In this document: piece after piece, positions 25,439 through 33,494 of the stretch | Layout: each line of letters starts with the position of its first letter | How positions within the stretch are numbered: position 1 is the stretch's first letter | NCBI RefSeq assembly: GCF_900110125.1 | Contig: NZ_FOCN01000009.1 | Coordinates: 1 to 64,000 of the forward strand | Reading direction: 5' to 3' | DNA from: Cryobacterium luteum | GTDB lineage: Bacteria > Actinomycetota > Actinomycetes > Actinomycetales > Microbacteriaceae | Length of the DNA stretch: 64,000 nucleotides | Translations under genes and position numbers: made by a program | The notes under the pieces: generated by a model | What the model saw: the letters and a program-made list of their open reading frames with translations, nothing else | What the model was told of the DNA's origin: nothing | Database searches by the model: none

Positions 25439-27568
25439 GTGACACCCGAGGCGAGCGCCCCAGTACCGGAAAGTCGTTCCCCCAAGCGGTGGATCATCGG
25501 CGATCCGCTCCCCACCGAGCATTTGGACGGCCAGCTGCTGCCCAAGCACCTCGCCCTACCCATCTTCGCGAGCGACCCGCTGTCAAGCGTGGCCTACGCG
25601 CCGCAGGAACTTCTCATGATTCTCACCCTCGGCGGGCTCGCCTTTCTGAGCTTCGCCCCCTGGGTGGCCGCGGTGGTCGTCGTGCTGCTCGTGGTCGTGG
25701 TCGCGTCCTACCGTCAGCTGATCAAGGCCTACCCTTCGGGCGGCGGCGACTACGAGGTCGCCCACAAGAATCTCGGCGAGAAGGCCGGCCTGGTCGTCGC
25801 ATCCGCTCTGCTGGTGGACTACGTGATGACCGTGGTCGTGTCGGTGGCCAGCGGGGTCGACAACATCATTTCGGCGATCCCGGCGCTGGCCCCGCTGCGG
25901 GTCGAGCTCGCCGTGATTTTCATCATTCTGCTCGCCGCGACCAACCTGCGCGGCGTGCGGGAGTCGAGCAAAGCTTTCGCCGTGCCGACCTACCTGTTCA
26001 TCGGCAGTGTGCTGCTCATGATCGTCGTCGGTCTCGTGCGCGCGCTGCTCGGCGACGCGCCGGTGGCCGAATCGGCCGGCTATGACGTGCAGGGCGAGAA
26101 CCTCGCCCAGGCTGCTTTCGTCCTGCTGCTTCTGCGCTCCTTCGCGAGCGGATGCTCCGCCCTGACCGGCGTGGAAGCCATCGCGAACGGCGTACCCGCG
26201 TTCAAACACCCCAAGGTCAAGAACGCCCAACGCACCCTCACCCTGATGGGCGGCATCGCCATTGTGCTGTTCATCGGGCTGACAGCGCTCGCGCTCATCT
26301 CCCAGGTGCACTACGCGGAACGCGCTTGCGACCTGATCGGCTGGGCCGAATGTGCCACCTCCCCGCAGCGCAGCCTGATCGCCCAGGTCGCCGCGGCGAC
26401 GTTCGGCGACTTCTCCATCATGTTCTTCGTGCTTCAGGCTGCCACGGCGGCCGTGCTGCTGCTCGCCGCAAACACGGCCTTCAACGGGTTCCCTCTGCTC
26501 GGCTCCGTGCTCGCGCACGACTCGTACGCTCCCAAGTCGCTCAGCACCCGCGGCGACCGCCTGATCTACTCCAACGGCGTTGTCCTGCTCGCCCTGGCCG
26601 CCTGCGCCATCATGATCGTCTACCAGGCCAACCTCACCGTGCTCATTCAGCTGTACATCATCGGTGTGTTCGTGTCGTTCACGCTCGGTCAGACCGGCAT
26701 GGTGCGGCACTGGCTGAAACTTCTCAAAACGAACCCGCCCAATCGCGGCTCGATCATTCTGAGCCTGTCAATCAACGGATTCGGCGCCGCACTGACCGGC
26801 ATCGTGCTCATCGTCGTCACCATCACCAAGTTCACCCACGGCGCGTGGCTGGTCTTCGTGATGATGCCGGTGCTGTTCCTTCTGATGATGGGGGTGAACC
26901 GGTACTATCGCGACGTCGCCAAGGAGATCGAGGTCGACCCGATCACGACCTTCGGGTCGCAAGGCGACCATGCCATCGTGCTGGTCGGCAAGATGCAGAA
27001 GCCGGTGCTGAAAGCCCTGGACTATGCCATCGCCGCCCGCCACGTCAGCCTCGAAGCCGTGCACGTCTCCATTGACACGACCGAGACCAAGGAACTCAAA
27101 CGCGCCTGGGTCAAACAGAACATCCAGGTGCCGCTGCGCATCGTCGCCTCGCCCTACCGCGATATCAGCTGGCCGCTGATCAACTACATCAAGGGCCGCC
27201 GGGACGAACACGGCTCCGAGGTCATCACCGTGTACACGCCCATTTACATCGTCGGCCACTGGTGGGAGGGCCTGCTGCACAATCACAAGGCCCGACGGCT
27301 GCGCCAGAAACTCATGCTCGTGCACGGCGTCACGATCGCCCTCGTGCCGTGGCTGCTCGACTCCTCCGAGCTCATCTACGGCCGCCGATCCCGGCCCATC
27401 CCCGGTCAGGACCGGCGCGGCGAGCCCGTGCGTTCCCGCCCGGTGTCGCGCCGCCCGCTTGCGCCGCCCACCGGAACGATCGACACTGCAACGAAATCGA
27501 CCACGATCGTCGGAACGGTCCCCGCGCAGTCCCGCCCGTCGGCATCCCGAAGGCGCAAGCGCAAATAG
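25439..27568 (+). CDS. APC-family amino acid permease with C-terminal cytoplasmic domain
   Basis: A 709-residue transporter of the amino acid-polyamine-organocation superfamily. Helix 1 begins after LPIFASDPLSSVAYAPQELL; YPSGGGDYEVAHKNLGEKAG, GVRESSKAFAVPTYLFIGSV and FASGCSALTGVEAIANGVPA are characteristic of this branch. There are about twelve helices to residue 490, then a soluble domain of about 200 residues (AIVLVGKMQKPVLKALDYAI, with a USP-like pattern) and a disordered basic tail. The substrate is unknown, probably an amino acid or a cation. The frame could open at TTG 25403, but that TTGACA is the -35 box; GTG 25439 as a leaderless start is the better reading. Confidence 0.8.
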   Translation: MTPEASAPVPESRSPKRWIIGDPLPTEHLDGQLLPKHLALPIFASDPLSSVAYAPQELLMILTLGGLAFLSFAPWVAAVVVVLLVVVVASYRQLIKAYPSGGGDYEVAHKNLGEKAGLVVASALLVDYVMTVVVSVASGVDNIISAIPALAPLRVELAVIFIILLAATNLRGVRESSKAFAVPTYLFIGSVLLMIVVGLVRALLGDAPVAESAGYDVQGENLAQAAFVLLLLRSFASGCSALTGVEAIANGVPAFKHPKVKNAQRTLTLMGGIAIVLFIGLTALALISQVHYAERACDLIGWAECATSPQRSLIAQVAAATFGDFSIMFFVLQAATAAVLLLAANTAFNGFPLLGSVLAHDSYAPKSLSTRGDRLIYSNGVVLLALAACAIMIVYQANLTVLIQLYIIGVFVSFTLGQTGMVRHWLKLLKTNPPNRGSIILSLSINGFGAALTGIVLIVVTITKFTHGAWLVFVMMPVLFLLMMGVNRYYRDVAKEIEVDPITTFGSQGDHAIVLVGKMQKPVLKALDYAIAARHVSLEAVHVSIDTTETKELKRAWVKQNIQVPLRIVASPYRDISWPLINYIKGRRDEHGSEVITVYTPIYIVGHWWEGLLHNHKARRLRQKLMLVHGVTIALVPWLLDSSELIYGRRSRPIPGQDRRGEPVRSRPVSRRPLAPPTGTIDTATKSTTIVGTVPAQSRPSASRRRKRK

Positions 27569-27590
27569 CGGCGGGCATCCGTTTTAGGGG

Positions 27591-28676
27591 CTACAGCTGG
27601 GCCATAATCTGCCGGGCGATGATGCGACCGGCCCGGTTGGCACCGACCGTGCTGGCCTGCGGACCGTACCCGGCGAAGAAGATGCGCGGGTCGGTGAAGG
27701 AGACACCGGAGCCGATGGCGACGCCGCCGGCCTTCTCCCGCAGTTTGAGCGGGGCCAGGTGGCGCAATTCCGGCCGAAAACCGGATGCCCACACGATCGC
27801 GTCCGCCTCGGTGAAGGTGCCGTCACTCCAGCGCACACCGGTCGGTTCGATGCTCGAGAACATGGGGCGGGCCACAAGCAGCCCCCGGTCAATGCCGGCC
27901 GCGATGCGGCGAGTGACGGGCACGCCGGTGCCACTGACGATGCTGGGGAGGGCGCTGCCGGCGCGAGCCGCGCGATCCTGCTGCATCACGGCCGCCACGG
28001 CGGTCACCTCGGCGAGCTGGTCGGTGTGGCTGAAGTCGATCGGCCGTCGGGACACCCAGGTCAGTTCGCTCGCGACGCCCTCAAGCTCGAGCAGGAAGCC
28101 GATCGCCGAGGTGCCACCGCCCACCACAACCACCCGTTGACCGGCGAACGCGTCGCTTGACACGTAGTTCGCCGTGTGCACCTGCGTGCCCATAAATGTA
28201 CTCGCGCCCGGGTAGTGCGGAACGAAGGGTGCACCCCACGTGCCGGTCGCGTTGACGATCAGGCGCGCATCGGTCTTCTGGTCCCCGAAAACGGTCGAAC
28301 TCGTGTCCACGACCAGTGTGGACTGTATCGGCATCACTCTCGTCACGGTCACCGGGCGCACCACGTTCAACTCATAGTGCTGTTCGTAGTCGCGGTAGTA
28401 GTCGCTGACGACGTCCCGCGCCGGCAGATCATGATCGGCCGTGTCGAAGCTCAGTCCGAGGTCTTTCATGCCGGGAAGGTCGTTGACCCGGTGTGCCGAT
28501 CCGAGGTGCAGTGCCTGCCAGCGGTGCTGCCAGGCACCGCCGGTGCCCGGGCCGCGGTCGAAGATGATGAAGTCATGGCCGGCCACGAGGTCGAACCGGC
28601 GCAGGTAGTAGGCGACGGACAGCCCGGCCTGGCCGGCTCCGATGATGACGATGGGCACGCTGACATTGCCCGTCAT
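27591..28676 (-). CDS. Flavin-containing monooxygenase-like NAD(P)/FAD oxidoreductase
   Basis: A 361-residue flavoprotein. The FAD-binding Rossmann motif is IVIIGAGQAGLSVAYYLRRF (about residues 9-28), followed by FDRGPGTGGAWQHRW. The NADPH-binding motif is VVVVGGGTSAIGFLLELEG (about 175-193). A FMO-like fingerprint, TFMGTQVHTANYVS, precedes the second Rossmann fold. The closing FAD motif is FFAGYGPQASTVGANRAGRI. Such enzymes oxidise soft nucleophiles (S or N); older annotations call them flavoproteins involved in K+ transport without evidence. It stands alone between the permease (convergent) and DUF3073. Confidence 0.78.
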   Translation of the reverse strand: MTGNVSVPIVIIGAGQAGLSVAYYLRRFDLVAGHDFIIFDRGPGTGGAWQHRWQALHLGSAHRVNDLPGMKDLGLSFDTADHDLPARDVVSDYYRDYEQHYELNVVRPVTVTRVMPIQSTLVVDTSSTVFGDQKTDARLIVNATGTWGAPFVPHYPGASTFMGTQVHTANYVSSDAFAGQRVVVVGGGTSAIGFLLELEGVASELTWVSRRPIDFSHTDQLAEVTAVAAVMQQDRAARAGSALPSIVSGTGVPVTRRIAAGIDRGLLVARPMFSSIEPTGVRWSDGTFTEADAIVWASGFRPELRHLAPLKLREKAGGVAIGSGVSFTDPRIFFAGYGPQASTVGANRAGRIIARQIMAQL

Positions 28677-28745
28677 GCCACCCCATTCCTACGGATTAGC
28701 CTTGCGAACGACGTCCGCGGGGCGCAAGGCCCACCATGCTAAACT

Positions 28746-28757
28746 AAACTCTAGTTT
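28746..28757. promoter_or_regulatory. AT-rich palindrome upstream of the monooxygenase gene
   Basis: AAACT-CT-AGTTT lies in the most AT-rich patch of the neighbourhood (28739-28765), 70 bases upstream of the monooxygenase start and 72 bases upstream of DUF3073. It could be a regulator site or part of divergent promoters. No other gene is visible in 28677-28828. Confidence 0.4.
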
Positions 28758-28828
28758 TTACACATTCCGTTCGGCAAATCCCGAGGGTCTCGCGACTCGC
28801 TCGGCCTGGCATCGTAAGGGGGTCACGC

Positions 28829-29113
28829 ATGGGGCGCGGCCGTCAAAAAGCAAAGCACACCAAGGTAGCTCGGGAGCTGAAATATTTCAGCCCGGATACC
28901 AACTACAACGCGCTCGAACGCGAGCTCACCGGGCATCCGTCCGACCCGCGCCTCGACGAGGACCTCGCCAAATGGCCGGAGTACGAAGCGGACAAGGCCC
29001 GGAAGGCTGCGAGCGACGGTGCCGGCGATTCCGCTGATGATGACGACGATCCCGACGACGACGACCGTTACGTCGATCACTACGCCCCCGAAGACGAGAA
29101 GAAGCGCGCCTAG
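28829..29113 (+). CDS. DUF3073 domain protein
   Basis: A 94-residue actinobacterial protein. The N-terminal half is strongly conserved (MGRGRQKAKHTKVARELKYF, then SPDTNYNALERELTG) and basic, suggesting nucleic-acid or ribosome contact (inference). The C-terminal half is a highly acidic tail of Asp runs (DDDDDPDDDDRYVDHY). Function is unknown. GGGGG lies 6 bases before the ATG. In other actinobacteria this gene is commonly found beside purM, as here. Confidence 0.85.
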   Translation: MGRGRQKAKHTKVARELKYFSPDTNYNALERELTGHPSDPRLDEDLAKWPEYEADKARKAASDGAGDSADDDDDPDDDDRYVDHYAPEDEKKRA

Positions 29114-29367
29114 GCCGCGGCGGCGGGTGGCGGCGTCCGCTTGCGGCGGCGACCACTGCGTCCGTTCGCGGCATCCGTTTGCGGCACACGTTTACGCTGC
29201 CGCAATGTGTCGTCGCCGCGGTTCGTCACTCAGTGGCTACGCTGCCGTTCGTGGCGCGCGCACCCGGCAGGCCATCCGCGCCAGCTGCGTGAGCCAACAC
29301 CTACAGAAAACTACCGCGCTAACGTAGGCGCGTGCCATAACCGGCCGAAGCGCCAGACGGGCCCGGG
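29114..29367. other. Intergenic region between DUF3073 and purM, no gene seen
   Basis: No coding region or RNA gene is recognised. A cluster of related short strings (GTCCGCTTGCGGC, CATCCGTTTGCGGC, CACGTTTACGC) lies at about 29135-29200 and includes one copy of the heptamer GCATCCG that is abundant across the window. Confidence 0.4.
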
Positions 29368-30480
29368 TCAGTTCGCGTAGGCCCCGACGAGACGAACGGC
29401 GCCGCCGTTGACACCCTTGGCACCCTGCTCAAACCCGGTCAGGTCGTGTGCGGCGCGCGAAACGCGGCCGGTGACCCAGGCGGGAATGCCGCTCGTCGCC
29501 AGGCGGGCGATGACCGATGAAGCGGATGCCGCGTCAACGACCGCGAACATGCCCACTCCGAGGTTCCAGGTTCCCTCCGCGCTTTCCAGCGTGGAGCCGG
29601 CCATGTCGCCGAGCACCCGGAACACGGGGGCGGGCGACCAGGTGGACCGGTCGACCTCGACCCAGGAGCCGACGGGCAGCACCCGGGCGAGGTTCGCCGC
29701 GATACCGCCGCCGGTGACATGGCTGAGCGAGTGAATGGCGCCGGCCAGTTCGGGATCGTTGATCACGTCGAGCAGCGGGCCGGTGTACAGGCGGGTCGGT
29801 TCGAGCAGAACCTCACCGACCATGCCGCCGAGTTCGGCTGATGTGTCGGTGTAGCCGATGCCGCGCTGCGCCAGAATGTGGCGCACAAGCGAGTAGCCGT
29901 TGGAGTGCAGGCCACTGGAAGCCATGGCGATGACAACGTCGCCGGCGACAACCTTCTCAGCGCCGAGTACCTGGTCGGCTTCGACCACACCGGTGGCCGC
30001 GCCCGCCACGTCATAGTCGTCCTGGCCCAGAAGCCCCGGATGTTCGGCGGTTTCGCCGCCGACAAGGGCCGTTCCGGTCTCGGAGCAGGCCCGCGCGATG
30101 CCGGCGACGATGGAGGCGATGCGCTCGGGCACGACCTTGCCGCAAGCGATGTAGTCGGTCATGAACAGGGGTCGGGCTCCGACGACGATGATGTCGTCGA
30201 CGACCATGCCGACCAGGTCTTGCCCGATGGTGTCGTGCTTGTCGATGGCCTGCGCGATGGCGACCTTGGTGCCGACACCGTCGGTTGACGTGGCGAGCAG
30301 GGGCTGGCGAAACTTGGTGAGGAACGACACGTCGAACAGTCCGGCGAAGCCTCCGACGCCGCCCCAGACCTCGGGGCCGTGTGTCTTCGACACGGCTGAC
30401 TTCATGAGTTCGACCGCGAGGTCACCGGCGCGGGTGTCGACTCCGGCTGCTGCATAGGTTGCGTTGGAGGAGTTACTCAT
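29368..30480 (-). CDS. purM: Phosphoribosylformylglycinamidine cyclo-ligase (AIR synthetase)
   Basis: A 370-residue PurM, the fifth step of IMP synthesis (FGAM to AIR, using ATP). Conserved parts are YAAAGVDTRAGDLAVELMK (about 9-27), LLATSTDGVGTKVAIAQAID (about 61-80), VVDDIIVVGARPLFMTDYIA, ALVGGETAEHPGLL, ASSGLHSNGYSLVR, LSHVTGGGIAANLARVLP and TWNLGVGMF. All expected blocks are present and the length is normal. Its ATG overlaps the purF stop (ATGA), so purF-purM form an operon transcribed leftward. Confidence 0.96.
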   Translation of the reverse strand: MSNSSNATYAAAGVDTRAGDLAVELMKSAVSKTHGPEVWGGVGGFAGLFDVSFLTKFRQPLLATSTDGVGTKVAIAQAIDKHDTIGQDLVGMVVDDIIVVGARPLFMTDYIACGKVVPERIASIVAGIARACSETGTALVGGETAEHPGLLGQDDYDVAGAATGVVEADQVLGAEKVVAGDVVIAMASSGLHSNGYSLVRHILAQRGIGYTDTSAELGGMVGEVLLEPTRLYTGPLLDVINDPELAGAIHSLSHVTGGGIAANLARVLPVGSWVEVDRSTWSPAPVFRVLGDMAGSTLESAEGTWNLGVGMFAVVDAASASSVIARLATSGIPAWVTGRVSRAAHDLTGFEQGAKGVNGGAVRLVGAYAN

Positions 30481-32066
30481 TCTGGTCTTCCCGGGTCACC
30501 GAACGGCACCTGGCCCAGGCGGGCGAGGGGTTCTTCTTTGCGTGCGGCGAGTGCCAGCACGGCTTCCAGATCAGAATCCGGGCCGGGGTCGCATCCGTTC
30601 GACGCCGTCGGTCGTTCGAGCAGGTTCTTGCCGAGGTGCTGCGACTCGGGCAGCGCGATCGGGTAGACGCCGGTGAAGCAGGCGGTGCACAGCCGTTCTC
30701 GTGGCTGCTCGGTGGCTTCGATCATGCCGTCTTCGGAGAGATAGCCGAGACTGTCGGCACCGATCGACTGGCGCACCTCGTCGATCTCGAGGCCGGTCGC
30801 GATGAGCTCGGCGCGGCTGGCGAAGTCGATGCCATAGAAGCACGGCCAGGTAATGGGCGGGCTCGAGATGCGCACGTGCACCTCGGCCGCTCCGGCCTCG
30901 CGCAGCATGCTCACGAGGGCGCGCTGGGTGTTGCCGCGCACGATCGAATCGTCGACGACGATGAGCCGCTTGCCCTTGATGACGTTCTTGAGGGGGTTCA
31001 GTTTCAAGCGGATGCCGCGCTGCCGGATGGTCTGAGACGGCGCAATGAAGGTGCGCCCAACGTAGGAGTTCTTGACGAGCCCCTGGCCGAACGGAATGCC
31101 CGACGCCTGCGCGTAGCCGATGGCGGCCGGGGTGCCGGACTCCGGGGTGGGGATGACGAGGTCGGCCTCAACCGGATACTCCGCGGCGAGCTTGCGGCCC
31201 ATCTCAACCCTGGCCTCGTGCACGCCGCGACCCGCGATGGTGGTGTCGGGCCGGGCGAGGTAGACGTATTCAAAGACGCAGCCCTTGGGCTCGGCCTTCG
31301 CGAAGCGCTGCGTGCGCAGCCCGTTTTCGTCGATGGTGATGAGTTCACCCGGTTCGACCTCGCGCACGAAGCTCGCGCCGACGATGTCGAGGGCGGCGGT
31401 CTCGGAGGCGACGACCCAGCCGCGTTCGAGGCGGCCGAGCACGAGCGGCCGCACGCCCTGGGGGTCGCGGGCCGCATACAGGGTGGTTTCGTCCATGAAG
31501 ACGAGGCAGTACGCGCCGCGGAGGCGCGGCAGCACCTCGAGCGCGGTGGCTTCGAGGGTGTGGTCGAGGTCACCGGTGAGCAGAGCTGTGACGACGGCGG
31601 TGTCGGTCGTGTTGCCGCGGGCGAGTTCACCGTCAACCTGCGGATAGCGTTCGCGCACGAGCTGCAGCAGCTCGGCGGTATTGGTGAGATTGCCGTTGTG
31701 GCCGAGGGCTACCGTTCCGCTCGAGGTGCGGCCGAGGGTGGGCTGGGCGTTCTGCCAGCTCGACGAACCGGTCGTGGAGTACCGGGTGTGCCCGACGGCG
31801 ATGTGCCCGAGCAGGGTGCTCAGCGAAGCCTCATTGAAAACCTGGGAGACCAGTCCCATGTCTTTGTAGATGAGAATCTTACTGCCGTCGCTCGTGGCGA
31901 TGCCGGCCGATTCCTGGCCGCGATGTTGCAGGGCGTAGAGGCCGAAATAGCTGAGTTTGGCTACCTCTTCGCCGGGAGCCCAGACACCGAAGACCCCACA
32001 AGCATCTTGTGGGCCCTTCTCATTGGGAAGGAGATCGTGATTTAACAGTCCGTCGCCACCGGGCAA
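30477..32066 (-). CDS. purF: Amidophosphoribosyltransferase
   Basis: A 529-residue PurF, the committed step of purine synthesis (PRPP + glutamine to phosphoribosylamine). It is made with a propeptide: the glutaminase nucleophile is Cys23 in GPQDACGVFGVW, so residues 1-22 are probably removed. Further motifs are LQHRGQESAGIA, VGHTRYSTTGSSSWQNAQP, ALGHNGNLTN, FVREVEPGEL and the PRPP loop RLIVVDDSIVRGNTQRAL. The C-terminus includes LCTACFTGVYPIALP. The start is the rare TTG at 32066, supported by AAGAGG 7 bases upstream and by the propeptide length. It is upstream of and overlapping purM. Confidence 0.95.
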   Translation of the reverse strand: MPGGDGLLNHDLLPNEKGPQDACGVFGVWAPGEEVAKLSYFGLYALQHRGQESAGIATSDGSKILIYKDMGLVSQVFNEASLSTLLGHIAVGHTRYSTTGSSSWQNAQPTLGRTSSGTVALGHNGNLTNTAELLQLVRERYPQVDGELARGNTTDTAVVTALLTGDLDHTLEATALEVLPRLRGAYCLVFMDETTLYAARDPQGVRPLVLGRLERGWVVASETAALDIVGASFVREVEPGELITIDENGLRTQRFAKAEPKGCVFEYVYLARPDTTIAGRGVHEARVEMGRKLAAEYPVEADLVIPTPESGTPAAIGYAQASGIPFGQGLVKNSYVGRTFIAPSQTIRQRGIRLKLNPLKNVIKGKRLIVVDDSIVRGNTQRALVSMLREAGAAEVHVRISSPPITWPCFYGIDFASRAELIATGLEIDEVRQSIGADSLGYLSEDGMIEATEQPRERLCTACFTGVYPIALPESQHLGKNLLERPTASNGCDPGPDSDLEAVLALAARKEEPLARLGQVPFGDPGRPE

Positions 32067-32078
32067 GCCGCAGCCTCT

Positions 32079-32531
32079 TTACTTCTCGTTGAACGCTTGG
32101 AAATCATCGTTGGGGGTGCCGGAGCCAGGCTCAGCGGTACGCATGTCGTTGGTATTGATGTCGCTCGTCCCCAGTCTATCGGCGACGACCGACACGTTCG
32201 AGCGCCCGATGACGCGGTCGATCACGAGGGCGACGACCGCACCGAGGGTCGTGCCGAGGGCGAGTCCGCCGAGCAGCAGGAAGCCGAAAATCTGCGCCCG
32301 GTCGTACTCGTCGTTCTCGGGGAAGGAAATCGTGAGAATGAGGGCCAGCAGCACACCGACAATGGCGCCGAGCAGCATGAAGTTGCGGTACCGCGGAGCG
32401 CGATGCACGGTCACCGTCGTCTCCGCCAGGAGCATCTCGCTGGCGGTCGCAGTGTCGGCGGCGGTGTCGGCGGCGGTGTCGGCTGACGGGTCTTGGGGTT
32501 GCTCGGCCTGGGGCCGCTCAGAAGAACTCAC
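32079..32531 (-). CDS. Small two-helix membrane protein, unknown function
   Basis: A 150-residue protein with a Glu/Ala/Asp-rich N-terminal tail containing a DTAADTAADTAT repeat, two hydrophobic helices (NFMLLGAIVGVLLALILTIS, about 50-69, and FGFLLLGGLALGTTLGAVVA, about 82-101) and a polar C-terminus. I do not recognise a named family; similar short proteins are often found next to purF in actinobacteria. It lies 12 bases upstream of purF in the same direction, so it may be the first gene of that operon. The GTG start diverges from the kinase gene by 38 bases. Confidence 0.65.
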   Translation of the reverse strand: MSSSERPQAEQPQDPSADTAADTAADTATASEMLLAETTVTVHRAPRYRNFMLLGAIVGVLLALILTISFPENDEYDRAQIFGFLLLGGLALGTTLGAVVALVIDRVIGRSNVSVVADRLGTSDINTNDMRTAEPGSGTPNDDFQAFNEK

Positions 32532-32569
32532 CCCCGTATTGTCCCATGGGCAGATGCGAGACTGGCTCT

Positions 32570-33487
32570 ATGAACACGATTGCGGTACTCGGAAGCGCCA
32601 ACATGGATCTCGTCGTACGCCAGTCGCGCCTCCCCTTGCCCGGAGAGACCATATTCGGTACCGGTTTCAGCACCGTTCCGGGCGGCAAAGGGCTCAACCA
32701 GGCGGTCGCCGCAGCCCGGCTCGGCGGCGACGTCACCTTTCTGGGCGCGGTCGGAGCGGACGCCTACGGAACCGAGCTGCGTGCGCTGCTGGTGGGCGAG
32801 GGCATCCGCTCTGCCGAACTCACCACAGCGGATGCCCCCACCGGCACCGCCCACATCTCCGTCGTGGACAGCGGCGAGAATTCCATCGTCGTGGTGTCGG
32901 GGGCCAATGCCACCGTCACGACCCTGAGTGTGGAGCAGCGCGCGGTCGTTGCCGATGCGGCCTTTCTGGTGATGCAGTGCGAGCTGCCGACCCGGGTGCT
33001 GGTCGAGGGGATCGCGCTCGCTCGCGCGGCCGGGGTGTTCACCGTGCTGACACCGGCGCCGGTGGTGCCGCTGCCGGCCGGTTTTCTGGCCTCGGTCGAC
33101 CTCGTCGTGCCGAACCAGGGTGAAGCCGCCGAACTCACCGGGGAAAGCGACCCGGTGCGCGCGGCCGAGCTGCTCAGTGCCGAGGGCAGCTGGGCGATCG
33201 TGACGCTGGGTTCGGAGGGGGCGGTCGTGGCCTTCGACGGCGAAGCCCTCGGCCTCGCGCCGGCCCGCCCGGTGACGGCAATTGACACCACCGCGGCGGG
33301 CGACACCTTCGTCGGGGCGCTCGTGGCGCAATTGGCTGCGGGGTACCTGCGCGGCACCGCGGTTACCTCCGACCAGATGATCGAGGCCGTGCGCTATGCC
33401 ACGGTGGCGTCCTCGATCGCGGTGACTCGCGCCGGAGCAACCACCTCGATGCCGACCAAAGCCGAGGTCGACGCGATCCTCGCGTAG
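32570..33487 (+). CDS. rbsK: PfkB-family carbohydrate kinase, ribokinase-like
   Basis: A 306-residue PfkB kinase. The substrate-binding N-terminal signature GSANMDLVVRQSRLPLPGET leads into GFSTVPGGKGLNQAVAAARL (about 34-53). The C-terminal ATP/anion-hole motif is IDTTAAGDTFVGALVAQLA, with the catalytic Asp in GD. This fits ribokinase (D-ribose to ribose 5-phosphate), but other sugars or nucleosides are possible. The ATG at 32570 is preferred over the upstream frame opening at 32546. It converges on the metallophosphoesterase gene, 7 bases apart. The location among purine genes would suit ribose salvage (inference). Confidence 0.82.
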   Translation: MNTIAVLGSANMDLVVRQSRLPLPGETIFGTGFSTVPGGKGLNQAVAAARLGGDVTFLGAVGADAYGTELRALLVGEGIRSAELTTADAPTGTAHISVVDSGENSIVVVSGANATVTTLSVEQRAVVADAAFLVMQCELPTRVLVEGIALARAAGVFTVLTPAPVVPLPAGFLASVDLVVPNQGEAAELTGESDPVRAAELLSAEGSWAIVTLGSEGAVVAFDGEALGLAPARPVTAIDTTAAGDTFVGALVAQLAAGYLRGTAVTSDQMIEAVRYATVASSIAVTRAGATTSMPTKAEVDAILA

Positions 33488-33494
33488 CCCGGGG

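Noticed and set aside
27591-28676. Potassium transport protein
   Set aside because: The old label for this flavoprotein group has no sequence support; FAD and NADPH motifs indicate an oxidoreductase.
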